Of a stretch of 64,000 bases of DNA, positions 1 to 10,339 are shown in pieces; position 1 is the stretch's first letter, and every line of letters starts with the position of its first letter. The stretch lies in assembly GCF_910592395.1 (NCBI RefSeq), contig NC_088322.1, positions 3,812,175-3,876,174 of the forward strand. Reading direction: 5' to 3'. The notes under the pieces were generated by a model. The model searched no databases, had not been told where the DNA came from, and was given only the letters and a program-made list of their open reading frames with translations. Origin of the DNA: Lineus longissimus (taxonomy: Eukaryota > Nemertea > Pilidiophora > Heteronemertea > Lineidae). A program made the translations under genes and the position numbers.

Positions 1-320
1 TCTACGATTTCGCCATCGTCTTATCTCGCCTTTGTTCCAATTGGCCTTCTTCCTAACTCGCCTTCCTCTCATCTTGCCTCATCCTAGTTTGCCTTTTCTT
101 ATTTCGCCTTTGTCCTATTCTGCCTTGGTTTCATCCTGCCTTATCTCATCTTGCCTTTTCTTGATTGACCTTTGTGTCAATTCGCCTTCTTCCCATTTTG
201 CCTTCTCCCGTTTCGCCATATCTCACCTCGCCTTTTATCAATCCGCCTTTGCTTATCTTGCCTTTGTTCTATTTTGCCTTGTTGTCTTGAGAGCTAACTC
301 GTTCTGTGAGAAGGCCTCAT
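1..320. repeat. Degenerate TTCGCCTT / TTTGCCTT array
   Basis: A short degenerate unit of roughly 16 bases, built on TCGCCTT or TTGCCTT separated by TTC/TAT-rich linkers, repeats across the segment. The complementary form (AAGGCGAAAT) makes up 950-1310, so the two arrays are inverted relative to each other around about 600 bases. The open frame through this array is a by-product of the repeat and is not called as a gene. Confidence 0.8.
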
Positions 321-519
321 AATTCCCCAATGATCAAAGGAATACATCTTCCAGATTGCTGGATTTGAGTAGGCCTATTGACTATAGTTCATAATAAAGA
401 ACTTCAGAAGCACTCACACTTTGAATGATCAATAAAATACTTAGCACCCCCATCCCTCCTATATAGTACCAGGTCACAAGTCTTACTTATCAAAGAATGC
501 CAAAACACTATGCCAAAAT

Positions 520-950
520 ATTTCCATGAAAGACTTGGAAAACTCTAAGATTTGACAAACATGGGTAAAGATACTAGGTTGGTTTTGGAGATACATGTAA
601 GCTTACATGTAGATGGTTCAGAAGTTATGAAGATTTGAAAACATTGGTAATTAAACAACAGCCTTTGGGTAGGGTACCAAAACATAATTCGTGGAAACAC
701 TCTTATATGAAAGATTGGCCCCACAAACATGGGTAAAAGAGACAAAAGTCTTTTGTAATATGGTATGTAATGTAATATGACTATAATGGCTGAGAAGTTA
801 TCTACACTTGTAATTTTGGCAATGTCCACCGGGTTTTGGTTGGGGGTACCCCCGAATGGACCTTAGAAGCCCTTCAACACTGTTGAAGACACTTTCATAT
901 GAAAGATTGACTCAACAAACCTGGGTAAAGACACCAAGTTTGTTGCAAAG
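520..950. repeat. Degenerate tandem repeat, period about 180-190 bp
   Basis: The words ATGAAAGA(C/T)TTG and ACAAAC(A/C)TGGGTAAA recur together near 524-570, 704-740 and 893-930, giving about three diverged copies spaced 180-190 bases apart. It lies between the two inverted GGCGAAA-type arrays. No coding potential is visible. Confidence 0.6.
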
Positions 951-1312
951 TAGGAAGAAGGCGAAATGGGAAGAAGGCGAAATAATACAAAGGCGGGGTG
1001 GGTAAAGGCGAGATAGGATGAAGGCAAATTAGGACAAAGGTAAATTAGGACAAGGTGAAATAGGAGAAGGCAGATTAAGACAATGGCAAACTGAGACGAA
1101 GGCAAGAATTGATAAGGCAACTTGTGATAAGGCAAGATAAAACAGAGGCAAAATAGCATAAGGCGAAAAATGAAAAGGCGAAAAAAGACAAAGGCGAGAT
1201 AGAATAAGGCGGATTGGGAAGAGGCAAAATTGGAAAAGGCGAAATAGGAGAAGGCGAAATGTATATTTTTTAAAGGCAAAATGGGAAAAGGCGAAAAAAG
1301 ACAAGGCGAAAT
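950..1312. repeat. AAGGCGAAAT array (inverted mate of 1-320)
   Basis: About twenty degenerate copies of AAGGCGAAAT(A/G)GGA-type units. This is the reverse complement of the array at 1-320, so the left edge of the window is a large imperfect inverted arrangement. Confidence 0.8.
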
Positions 1313-1648
1313 GGGCATGAACCCCATGACCATGACCATGACCATGACCATGACCAGACCATGACCAGACCATGACCATGACCATGACCATGACCATGAC
1401 CATGACCAGACCATGACCATGACCATGACCATGACCATGACCATGACCATGATCATGACCATGATCATGACCACGACGACGACGATCATGACGATGACGA
1501 TGACGATGACGGTGAGGATGAGGATGACGATGATCATGATGATGATGATGACGATGACGATAACAATGCACATGACGACGACGACGACGACGACGACAAC
1601 GACGATGACGATGACATTGACGACGATGATGACGATAATGACGATGAC

Positions 1649-1681
<33 letters not shown>

Positions 1682-1694
1682 CATGACCATGACC

Positions 1695-1734
<40 letters not shown>

Positions 1735-1925
1735 TGACCATGACCATGACCATGACCATGACCATGACCATGACCATGACCATGACCATGATCAGACCAT
1801 GACCATGACCATGACCATGACCATGACCATGATCATGACCATGATCATGACCACGACGACGACGATCATGACGATGACGATGACGATGACGGTGAGGATG
1901 AGGATGACGATGATCATGATGATGA
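1313..1925. repeat. CCATGA/GACGAT microsatellite with internal duplication
   Basis: Hexamer and trinucleotide runs (CCATGA, GACGAT, GACGAC). A block starting in the CCATGA run and passing through GATCATGACCACGACGACG to GATGATCATGATGATGA occurs at about 1431-1553 and again at about 1812-1924 with almost no differences, which indicates a recent segmental duplication or array slippage. All long open frames across it are translations of the repeat. Confidence 0.9.
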
Positions 1926-2138
1926 CCCTCTTCACTTGGTATTTTTTGGTATTTTTCTACGCAATTTCAAACTTATTTTTCAGGGGTCAAAAATAGGTTT
2001 TTAGAAAGTTTTACTTTTTTTCTGTGTTTACCAACTCCTCTTCTTAATTCTGTCGCCAGATCCAATCCCTAAACTCAAATATTTCATTGTCTTTGAAGCA
2101 AAAAACAAATTGTCATTTTTTATGTCAGTTGTAGCTTT

Positions 2139-2190
2139 TGACATAGTGACGTTGAAATTGACATAGTGACGTTGAAATTGACACAGTGCC
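2139..2190. repeat. 21-bp tandem repeat (GACATAGTGACGTTGAAATTG)
   Basis: Two complete copies and a partial third copy in direct orientation. Nothing else of note is seen between 1926 and 2480 except a poly-G tract near 2371-2385. Confidence 0.6.
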
Positions 2191-2483
2191 GTCGTTTTTG
2201 CCATGTGAGCCGTGCATAATGACAAGTAAGCCGTTTATAATAACACAGACTTTCTTGCCAATTTGCAATGAAAATTTTGCACGAATCCGTCCCAGGTATC
2301 ACTTGATATTGTTCACGAACATCTTTACATAATTATTTTTGTTTTCATAGGGGTAGCACTTTGCGTCTTCTGGGGGGGGGGGGGGCTTTGATTTAGTTCA
2401 AACCGGCCAGTGACAACCCTTAAATTAAATTCCATGTCGGGATTCCCCGAGCCTGTATAGACATAGTCTAAGTAGTTAGTATA

Positions 2484-2700
2484 CTGTAAAACGGGAAATT
2501 TTCGCGGATGGTTTTTTTTGCGGATTGGCTAAAATTCCTTGAAAAAATTAAATTTTACGCTACTTATTTTTGCGGATCAGAGAACATCTTTCAATAAACT
2601 CTATTTAAAATTCCTATTTTGCGGTTATTATTTTTGCGGATTTTAGACACCCGCAAATATAGCAAAATTAAAAACACAGCGAAAATTTCCAGTTTTACAG
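2484..2700. mobile_element. 217-bp TA-flanked MITE, copy A
   Basis: Terminal inverted repeats start CTGTAAAACGGGAAATTTTC and end with the imperfect complement GAAAATTTCCAGTTTTACAG. The element is flanked by TA on both sides (2482-2483 and 2701-2702), as expected for a Tc1/mariner-type target duplication. It has no coding capacity. An equally long copy that I read as identical lies at 22431-22647, inside the virus-like block. This copy is in host-type sequence. Confidence 0.85.
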
Positions 2701-2702
2701 TA

Positions 2703-3994
2703 GTATGTGTATTCAAAACACAGCATGTCGAGACACGTTTATATCTGTTATTCAACAAAGGGCGTGGGACATAACATGGCCGACTTCTAAAGTTCAGCTT
2801 TCAAAACAGAGCAAGTCGAGACATGTCCGTTCCTGTCATTTCAAGCACTTCCTTCCCAAGACACTTTCAGCCCACTATATAGGGCAGTACATCGATATAG
2901 GGGAATATGAAAGCCCTCGATTATCAGCATGAGTATCATGCTCAACGTTTTTTCGACGGGCACTCACAATTTTCATCCTTCTGTTTGAGACAGACACCGA
3001 TGAGCATTCCATTCTCAAATATGTATACTATTCTGTCGGTGTGTTCAAGTTATCAGCCCATGCAACTGATAAAGTTGATAAAAATCGAAGAAAATATCTT
3101 TTAAACGGCTCTTTATTATTGAAAGTATAGAACATTGACATCAAAAATTTGAACTTGAAGTTTTTATCAAAAATTGGTCGTCCTCACAGGGTGACCCAGA
3201 AGAATCATGTTAGGGGGACTTTGATTTGGTCTGTTGAAAGTATGATCACTTGTGTGAAGAATGGAGAACTCAGAACACCATGCCGTACCTGTTATTGTGT
3301 TCTTTAAACATGAAAGCGAATGTTTTTAGCCATTCTTAGGCAGGGTGCAAAGTAGCATTTATATATTTCCCCAGTTACATTTCCTTCTGTTTTTTGCGCC
3401 ATAACGGTCTATACCCGACGTGATGTCATATTAGCGCAATTAGGCCATTTGCCTTAACGCAATATCAACCAAACCAAATTCTCTCTGATTCATTTCTTTT
3501 GGGTCACCCTGTAAGAATGACATACAGAGCCACAATTTCCATAGTGTTCAACCTTAGAACTAATGTTGAATAAAGGGGAGAAGTAATTGACTGGTTTTTG
3601 CCTATAATTTATTGCAGAGAGGTTGAAATGCGATTATAGAATACAGTAGAAGTTTTGGTTAGCCTCTCTCCTTTATACAGCTTAAGGTTTTTCACTGATC
3701 CTAGCAGCTTCTCCAGAAGGACCACGGGGTGGATCGATAGCTAGGGGAAAGTGGTGCTGATTAGGTTTAAAAGTCACAAAACTGTTGGGAAAATGTAATT
3801 TGTTAGCAATAGTTCTTAATAATGTGATTTTCCACATCTGATCAAATTCAAATGTGAGCATCAATTTTGGTTTTCCCAAGAACCGATTCCGTAGGCCAAT
3901 ATCATGTGACAAAGCAACAGACCTGTGCATTTTTTGTATTCTAACTACTGTATTGTCAAAACAATTGGACTAGCTATCAAATGAACCTGTCCAT
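2703..3994. other. No gene seen
   Basis: AT-rich sequence with only short, unconvincing open frames. The phrase GGGTCACCCTGT near 3499-3512 is the approximate complement of ACAGGGTGACCC at 3187-3198, suggesting the ends of a small unidentified repeat, but I could not define it. Confidence 0.4.
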
Positions 3995-4024
3995 ACATAC
4001 AGATAGACAGGCAGGCAGGCAGGA

Positions 4025-4057
<33 letters not shown>

Positions 4058-4060
4058 GTG
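3995..4060. repeat. (CAGA/GGCA)n microsatellite
   Basis: Runs of AGACAGACAGAC and AGGCAGGCAGGC lie immediately downstream (on the minus strand) of the last recombinase exon. Confidence 0.85.
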
Positions 4061-4066
4061 ATATAG

Positions 4067-4534
4067 CTACGTAGTCTTCAACGAGTTTTCACAAGACATT
4101 ACTTCGGTGGAAGGCACTTGACCACCACCATTTGTAGTAATACTTTCTTTATCCCGAGATTCTCCGGAAACTATGGTACTTCGTGATAAATCTTCCTCGG
4201 TCAACGTCTCGCCCGTCATCACTTTGAATACAAGATTACTCATCCTTGCCATATTGTTGTCTGCTACACGAATGTCGTACGTTTTTTTCTGCATGGCTTC
4301 GGAATGCTTCATGAGTGAAGCCAAGTCTTTTTCATTGCTTGCACCCAGGTCTAATTGAAGAATTATTGAGGCAATAGATTTGCGCATCAATGTACAACTC
4401 GCTCTGAGGTCTTTTCCCACAGATCTCGTCATCTCCACCGTAATAATGTTTGCTACTTCAGATTGGGTGAGGGTGCGCCCGGTCCACGTGAGGAAAACAT
4501 CTTTAGTTGCCATTGCCGCATTCCGGATGAAAAC
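4067..4534 (-). CDS. Crypton-like tyrosine recombinase, C-terminal exon
   Basis: This is the C-terminal catalytic part of a tyrosine recombinase. The reading frame contains a LMRKS segment (box II arginine) and, about 50 residues on, a KHSEAM...Y segment (box III histidine and candidate nucleophilic tyrosine). The exon follows a good acceptor (TTTCACAG) at 4535, and its phase (0) matches the donor of the exon at 4744-5495, with an intron of about 210 bases between them. The tail is Ser/Glu/Thr-rich and ends in a normal stop. Multi-exon genes of this type, with zinc-finger exons upstream, occur in many copies in marine invertebrate and fish genomes; that is background knowledge. Whether this copy is active cannot be told. 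Confidence 0.6.
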   Translation of the reverse strand, partial: VFIRNAAMATKDVFLTWTGRTLTQSEVANIITVEMTRSVGKDLRASCTLMRKSIASIILQLDLGASNEKDLASLMKHSEAMQKKTYDIRVADNNMARMSNLVFKVMTGETLTEEDLSRSTIVSGESRDKESITTNGGGQVPSTEVMSCENSLKTT

Positions 4535-4743
4535 CTGTGAAATAAAGTGAAATTGTTTATATCTATTTACATTTATATATTTCTACCAACGTACATTGAA
4601 AACACATGTTGGAATGGCACAGTGCCACCTCTATAATCAACTTCTATTTGGGGGATGAGGTTAATGCAACCGTTTTGTTTCCAAGTATGTAAATATCTTT
4701 TACTAAAAGAGGCAACAAAAAACAACAGAAAATAAAAGCCTAC

Positions 4744-5495
4744 CTGCGGTCGGATCTTGTTAATGTATGTTAGCAGGTGCTGGAAGTCACGTTTGTTTAG
4801 GGATATTTGTGCAGCTCCGTACTTTGCCTCCGTTTTATGCCGACGTACATTTATAACGTGGAAGTTGTTGTGAATGTTGTCACGGGCACCTGAAACATCG
4901 TCTAAAGTCATGTTGATGATAGGCCCAGCTCTCGTTGCATTAGACAAAACTAACATCATTATGAGGTTATTCCGCACACACACATGTTCCGACATTGTCA
5001 AGTCAGGTGTAGAGTTGTTTGTAAAACGTTCAAAAACTTCGTTGGGTAGTTTTGCCCTGTCACCTGTCATGTACATTTTGACTTCTTGTACTCCGACAGC
5101 TTTGTTACGGTGCTCAATTCGTTTCACGTGACTCCGTGCTGCAATCTCTTTATTCAGACTTTGTATCCAATGATTGACGTGTAGAGAAATAGAGTCCACG
5201 GTATTGTTTGTCAAAAATCCACGTTGCTTCATTTTGGCCCACGTCACAAATTTTTTGAAATCCAACAAATAATTGTTCACTGTGCTGGCTTGCCTGGTCT
5301 TCAGCATGGTTGGTATGAAGAGTTCTTCAATTTTGTCCATTTTTGTCATGAGTGTTTCCTCACCGAAATCGGCATCTATGACATTCAGAACAACAAGCAC
5401 ATGTTTGGATATCTGGTCACTAGCCGCTGAACCTTTAGTACCACCACCAAAGGACTGTAGCCATTTTTTGAAAAGTCCAATTTCATCGTCCATTG
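4744..5495 (-). CDS. Crypton-like tyrosine recombinase, core exon
   Basis: This exon encodes the SAM-like DNA-binding region (MDDEIGLFKKWLQSFGGGTK at the start, QASTVNNYLLDFKKFV in the middle) and the first part of the catalytic domain. ATRAGPIINMTLDDV carries the box I arginine and HKTEAKYG the catalytic lysine. It is bounded by an acceptor (TTTTCATTGCAG) at 5496-5498 and a donor (CAG|GTAGG) at 4743. The same domain, clearly related but diverged, is encoded at 14141-15191. The exon is fully open. The intron position after INKIRPQ is useful when judging where the second copy is cut off. Confidence 0.65.
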
Positions 5496-5689
5496 CTGCA
5501 ATGAAAAGAACGAATAACTTATGAAAACTGAGTGAATGAATTGAAAGCAGAGGGTTTTTTGTTGACTACCAACTCTATACTACCCTTATAACCATGTCAT
5601 CTTATCATCAGAAACTACCATTGAAAGGATGATGTAAGTAGGCACGAGTTGTTAACAAATTAATATTTCAACTGGTCGGACTTGGAGAT

Positions 5690-6080
5690 AGACTAGACAT
5701 GTTCATTGTCCTTCGTGACATTTGGTGAATTTTAGAAGTTGATTTCGTACCTTTTGTTGTAACCTTCTGGATACTTGCAAAAGGGTTATTGTCGTCATCC
5801 TCATTACCACATGACTCTGGTGACATGATCGAAGGTTCGTTGTTCTTACCACCACGAGAATCTGATGGCATGATCGAAGGACCAGTGTCCTCACCACTAC
5901 AAGACTCTGATGGCATGGTCAAATAGCAGCCGTCCTCATCAACACGAGACTTTGATGGCATGATCGAAGGGGTGTCGTCCTCATCACCACGAGGCTCTGA
6001 TGGCATGATCGAAAGGGCGTCGTCCTCATCACCATGAGGCTCTGATGGCACAGTTGTCAAAGGGGGGTCACCACTGAATG
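5690..6080 (-). CDS. Linker exon with 15-residue acidic repeats
   Basis: After an acceptor (TTGTTACTTTCAG) at 6081-6083, the frame encodes about seven imperfect repeats of the form S-x-MPS(E/D)xRG(D/G)EDD. Its start phase (1) matches the donor of the zinc-finger exon at 6847-7093, so the two very probably splice together. The donor towards 5495 is not certain; several GT sites lie near 5680-5700, so the lower boundary is approximate. This would be a disordered linker between zinc finger and recombinase domains. Confidence 0.5.
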
Positions 6081-6846
6081 CTGAAAGTAACAAGGGTAGA
6101 CGATGGATCTTTACTGGATCCACTACTAGTGTAGAACATTGGGTATTGTGCCTTTGGGGTCAGCGAGACGATACGCATCTTATCCTGATAGTCAAGAGTT
6201 TCGTTGGCTGGACTATTGTTGCTTTACTGAGGGGTGTTAGGGTTAGGGTTGCCAGTAACTTTACTGGCAGATTCCGGAACTAAAGTGTATGTACCAAGTA
6301 TGTATGGCTGTATCCGAGGTAAAATGCATAGTATCGCATACATCCAACATGGATTTCACTTCCTTAATGTAGTGCGGGTGGCATAGGATGTGGATTTGAG
6401 CCGACATTTAAGGTGGTTCCAGTAGTCTCTATCACTACTTACTTCCTTCATTGTTGGTCTTATCAAAATCGTATGTTGGTGTGTAGACTGTGTGGCAGAT
6501 GCTGGTGACGGCATTTTTCGGCCAAGTAGCATAAGCTCTCTACTAAAATCTGGACATTCACCTTTATTATAGAGTAAGGCCCGTTTTGGCAATCCCAATG
6601 CATTATCCAGTGACAACCCCCCCCCCCAAAAAAAAACAATGTACGTGAAATACACTATGAATGTATTACGAGATATGGCCTGCAACATTTCCTGGGTTTG
6701 GTTGCTGGCCATATCTCGTAATACATTCGCAGTAATGGTTACCTCATCATCTTGCTTCAGCTACAATTCAAATCTGCATGCCAGCCGTGCAGAATGGTTG
6801 GTTTTGTGAACAGTGTGAACAGATAGTTAGAAATTTCAACACTCAC

Positions 6847-7093
6847 CAGACTTGTCATGAACTTTGCTGGTACATTCACTGTCATTCTCCTCGGACGAGT
6901 CATGTTGGTCATCATCACCCACAATGGAACTGGTTTTTTTTCCTTCTTTTCCTTGCTTCATGTATTCGTGAAACACCTCTTGGGTTCTGTCGAGATGATG
7001 CTTCCCACCCATCAGGTGTTTGTCGAGACGTTTCACCATTGTCCTGCATCCAGAGACAGGGCAGTAGTATTTTGACGGTGCTGACGATGATGG
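6847..7093 (-). CDS. C2H2-like zinc-finger exon
   Basis: The exon encodes KYYCPVSGCRTMVKRLDKHL followed by GGKHHL. This is a C-x4-C ... H-x(4-5)-H finger of the kind found in front of this recombinase family, and it is followed by an acidic tail. Consensus splice sites bound it (CTTCTAACAG at 7094-7096 and CTG|GTGAGT at 6846). It lacks its own start codon, so an upstream exon such as 10204-10332 must supply the N-terminus. Confidence 0.55.
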
Positions 7094-7126
7094 CTGTTAG
7101 AAGTAAAAAAATCCACATTTTCGAAT

Positions 7127-7564
7127 AAATACCTAAACAATAAGTATTCTTTGTCCCTGCCTTCTGTCTGTCCATCTGCCTACCTGACTACTTGGATCAG
7201 TGCAAATAAGATACTGTCTTTTAGTCTTTCATAGCTTTGCCACCTGATATCGAGTAGTTCAAGAAATATGTGACTCTCTCTCTCTCTCTGACAAAACCCA
7301 CCCACCCACGTTTTTTCTGAAGGCAAAGTAATTGAAAAAGCATTACTCTGTTCTTATATTGGGGCAATTTTAAAGCATTATCTAGTGATATTTGTGCACT
7401 CTTGAATAGTTAAACTAATTCAATGTGATAAACATTATTGAAAAAATGGAGAAGAAAAATTTTTGATAAAAATAATTTTTTATACATTCCCCCTTTTCTC
7501 CATATTTTACCTGGCTTCTTATGAGGGTTTTCTCAGAGTGGGTCACATATGTGAGCATATGAAT
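7127..7564. other. No gene seen
   Basis: AT-rich intergenic or intronic sequence with a short (CT)n tract near 7274-7290. No coding or RNA feature is recognised. Confidence 0.4.
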
Positions 7565-8716
7565 TTACTTAGCATATCTGTAAACAGACCTGACTTGGTC
7601 ATACACGCGTTTCATTAGTATTGCGGTATTCTCCGACGGAAACAATATTTTCAAACTTTCGAAAAGGTTTTGTTTCTCGTTCAGAACCTCCCTGACTCTT
7701 GCTATTTTGATGGACCTAGTCTTGATTTCATGCTTAAATGCGTGGGCCACTTCTGCTCTAAGAATTTCAGGCCAATACACTTTTGCAGGTTTTTCAGGCT
7801 TAGCAGTCTTGGTATCCATGCCATTATCTTTACGACTAGTTGATGGTAGCATCGGCTGTGGTGCTGGAAATGATCCTTGGACTGTGTTCATTGTTTCATT
7901 TTTAATAGCAGACGTGACCAGACTTGATAGGTTGGCCATCATGTCATGCATGTTGGTCATTTGCATCTTCAAGATAGACGAATCTACGTTCGAGTCTCTG
8001 TTGGCACCATTCCCACTGACACCATTTCCATCGGTATATGTTCTGTTGGCTGTTTCGGTTTCAGTTCTATTGACGCTGTTGGATTGTAGCATCGGTTGTG
8101 GTACTGGAAACGATCCATCGACTGCTTTCACTGCCTCATTTTGAACACCAGTCTTGACAAGACTTGTTATGTTGGACATCATGTCACGCATGTTGGTTGA
8201 ATCTATGACGTGGTCATTGTTGGCATCATTCCCACTGGCACCATTTCCATCTGTATCAGATTTGTTAGCAGTTTCAGTTTTAGTTCTTTTGATGCAGTCG
8301 GATCCGCTGGCTGTATCAGTTTCATTGGAAGTGGGGGTGTCGATCCGATTGGGGCAATCGTTTATATTGGTTGTTTCAGTTTCATTGGCGGTATCGGTTC
8401 CGTTGGAGCAATCATCTCCATTGGTGGTATCGGTTCCATCATCGGTATCAGTTCCATCATCAGTAGCAGATCCCTCGGAACTGTCGTCACTATCTGATTG
8501 ATTTCCAAATACGATCAAGTAGTCCGGCTTTTTTTATTCTTCCATCAGTTGTCTATAGTCATCGTGGCCAGGCTTGATGCCGTGCGCCTTACTGCAGAGG
8601 TGCCTGTCGAGTCTTTTCACAACAGCCTTGCAATCAGGTACTGGGCATCGGTATTTTGTAGTCGGTTCACCAATAGATGGCGCTTTGGCAGAAGTCGGGC
8701 GATGTCTGGCAAGAGC
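7565..8716 (-). pseudogene. Zinc-finger/recombinase-family exon with in-frame stop
   Basis: The exon starts after an acceptor (CTGCTTTCCAG). It encodes a second finger (YRCPVPDCKAVVKRLDRHL ... KAHG), then meets an in-frame TAA at 8534-8536. The same frame then stays open for over 300 codons: a Thr/Asp/Asn-rich tract with two internal repeats (PQPMLQS... and PQPMLPS...) and a C-terminal domain (EVAHAFKHEIK ... MKRVYDQVRSVYR). That C-terminal pattern resembles the terminal domain that often ends proteins of this recombinase-like family. The start phase (0) matches the donor of the exon at 10204-10332. Either the stop is a nonsense mutation in a decaying copy, or a short two-finger protein is made. 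It may be the tail of a separate family member from the 4067-7093 exons. Confidence 0.5.
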
Positions 8717-8841
8717 CTGGAAAGCAGACATTGTCAAATGCCACCGAAAAGACTAACACAAGACAAATACTATTAAAAAAACGCACCCTACCCGAATGCA
8801 GACACTTTCGAAACTGGCTTGCACAATGACAACCACACTAA

Positions 8842-9880
8842 CACTGGGTGACTTTAAAGTTAGTGTTAGTGTCAGTGTTCGGGGTTAGTGTCAGTGTTGG
8901 TGTCTACCTGATGCCCCAAACACCATGCCTGGTGTCAACACCGATTGTTGACCCTAGGTGTTAACACTGGTGTTGACTCAACACCTCATGCCGATATATG
9001 GTGTTGAACTGAAGCTCAAAACACCAGGTCTGGGTTGACACCTGGTGTCAACCCCAGTGCTGACACTGAGGAATCCATTTTGTTTTCAATCATGGTGAGC
9101 CAGCTGACAAGGTAGGCAAACCACAACTACAGCAGTTTTAATCACATTTTGGCCCACATTTTTGCTTGGCCTTATCACTCACAGATTCAACACATGCTTT
9201 GCTGAGCAAAAAGAAGTAACCTTATAAGAGAGGAACATATCAATTCGATGAGCTGATGCAGACAGTGAAGCACGGGGATGCCTTGCCACTCTTCTGGCAT
9301 GAAATTCATTTGCAACAACATCTATTTGTTCTTGCGTCAATCTCATGTGGTGTAGTTCTACTGGCTCATCACTTTCAGCTGGCTTCCGTCGAATGTTTGG
9401 ACTTCTATCATCCACTATTCCAGCAACAACCTCTTGGGCTGCTACAAACAACATGGCTGCCAACACCACTAACTGTAAACTCAATCTGGTGTTAACCCCT
9501 AGAGGGTTGGTGTTAACACTAATGGATAAGTCCATTTGACTACTTCAAAATTGACACCAGCAGTGGTTCAGCTCAACACCAGGTGTGTCTTTGGGTGTCA
9601 ACCCAACACTAACACCAACTATAAACATGGGTTAACACCAACACCAAGTGTCAACACTGACACCACTGCTGCAGTTTACAGTTGGTGTCAAATTGGTTCT
9701 TGGTGTCGGTGTTGACACTCAACACCGACACCAAGACTAACTTTAAACTTGGTTAACACCAGCACCAAGTGTCAACACCAGCAGAATTTCAGCAGTTTAT
9801 AGTTGGTGTCAACCAGTTTAATGACGTTGGTGTTAGGTGTTAATACCGACAATAACACTAACTTTAAAGTCACCCACTGT
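8842..9880. mobile_element. Foldback-type element built of GTGTTGACACC words
   Basis: The left end reads GGGTGACTTTAAAGTTAGTG and the right end is its complement (CACTAACTTTAAAGTCACCC near 9854-9874). Inside, dozens of GGTGTCAACACC/GTGTTGGTGT words extend inwards from both ends in opposite orientation, forming long degenerate inverted repeats. The centre (about 9100-9480) is unique. It holds a 118-codon minus-strand open frame I do not recognise and do not call as a gene. The structure is that of a non-autonomous foldback DNA element. Confidence 0.6.
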
Positions 9881-10203
9881 GTCATCTTATCTAATCTACT
9901 CTCTGTGTTTGTGTTGAGGCCTTCAATTTGATTTTTTGGAAAATAAATTGACTATAAAAACCTCATATCTTTCATTTTTGGGCTTGGTAATTGGCACTGT
10001 ATAACCAAAATTGGTGTCGGTGTATCCGACTTTTCTTGTAGCCGGAAGACTGGCCGTGGCTAGGTTTAGTTTTTGACGTTTGCTGACTGACTCTAAAATT
10101 TTGCAGCTGTGCATGAGAAATTCGTTTTTTTTTTACTCTCCTACACGAGTTCAAATTGGAGATTTTCATAGTATTGCATCGATCATGGCTATGTGTAACT
10201 TAC

Positions 10204-10332
10204 TTGCACATCCTTTGAGTAAAGCTTGGCGGCCAGCTTTGTGAATTTATGCTTTTCTCCAAGGTGTCTGGGAAACGAACCACCTTTTAGTTCTCTTTCA
10301 CAGAACGGGCACGTTTTTTCCGCCTTTGGCAT
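10204..10332 (-). CDS. First exon: start codon plus C2H2-like zinc finger
   Basis: The ATG at 10330-10332 opens a 43-codon exon encoding KTCPFCERELKGGSFPRHLG followed by EKH, a classical C-x2-C ... H-x4-H finger. It ends in a strong donor (CAA|GTAAGT). Phase 0 matches the acceptor at 8717-8719. It is the likely 5' exon of the minus-strand zinc-finger/recombinase gene continuing at 7565-8716 or further down. Confidence 0.55.
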
Positions 10333-10339
10333 GTTGTCA

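Noticed and set aside
863-1996. Long open frames of alternating Met/Val, Met/Thr or His/Arg
   Set aside because: They are translations of the CCATGA/GACGAT microsatellite in different frames, with no independent coding evidence.
9179-9535. 118-codon minus-strand frame inside the foldback element
   Set aside because: It starts within the repeat arms, has no recognised domain and no splice or promoter context. It may be a remnant exon but cannot be supported.
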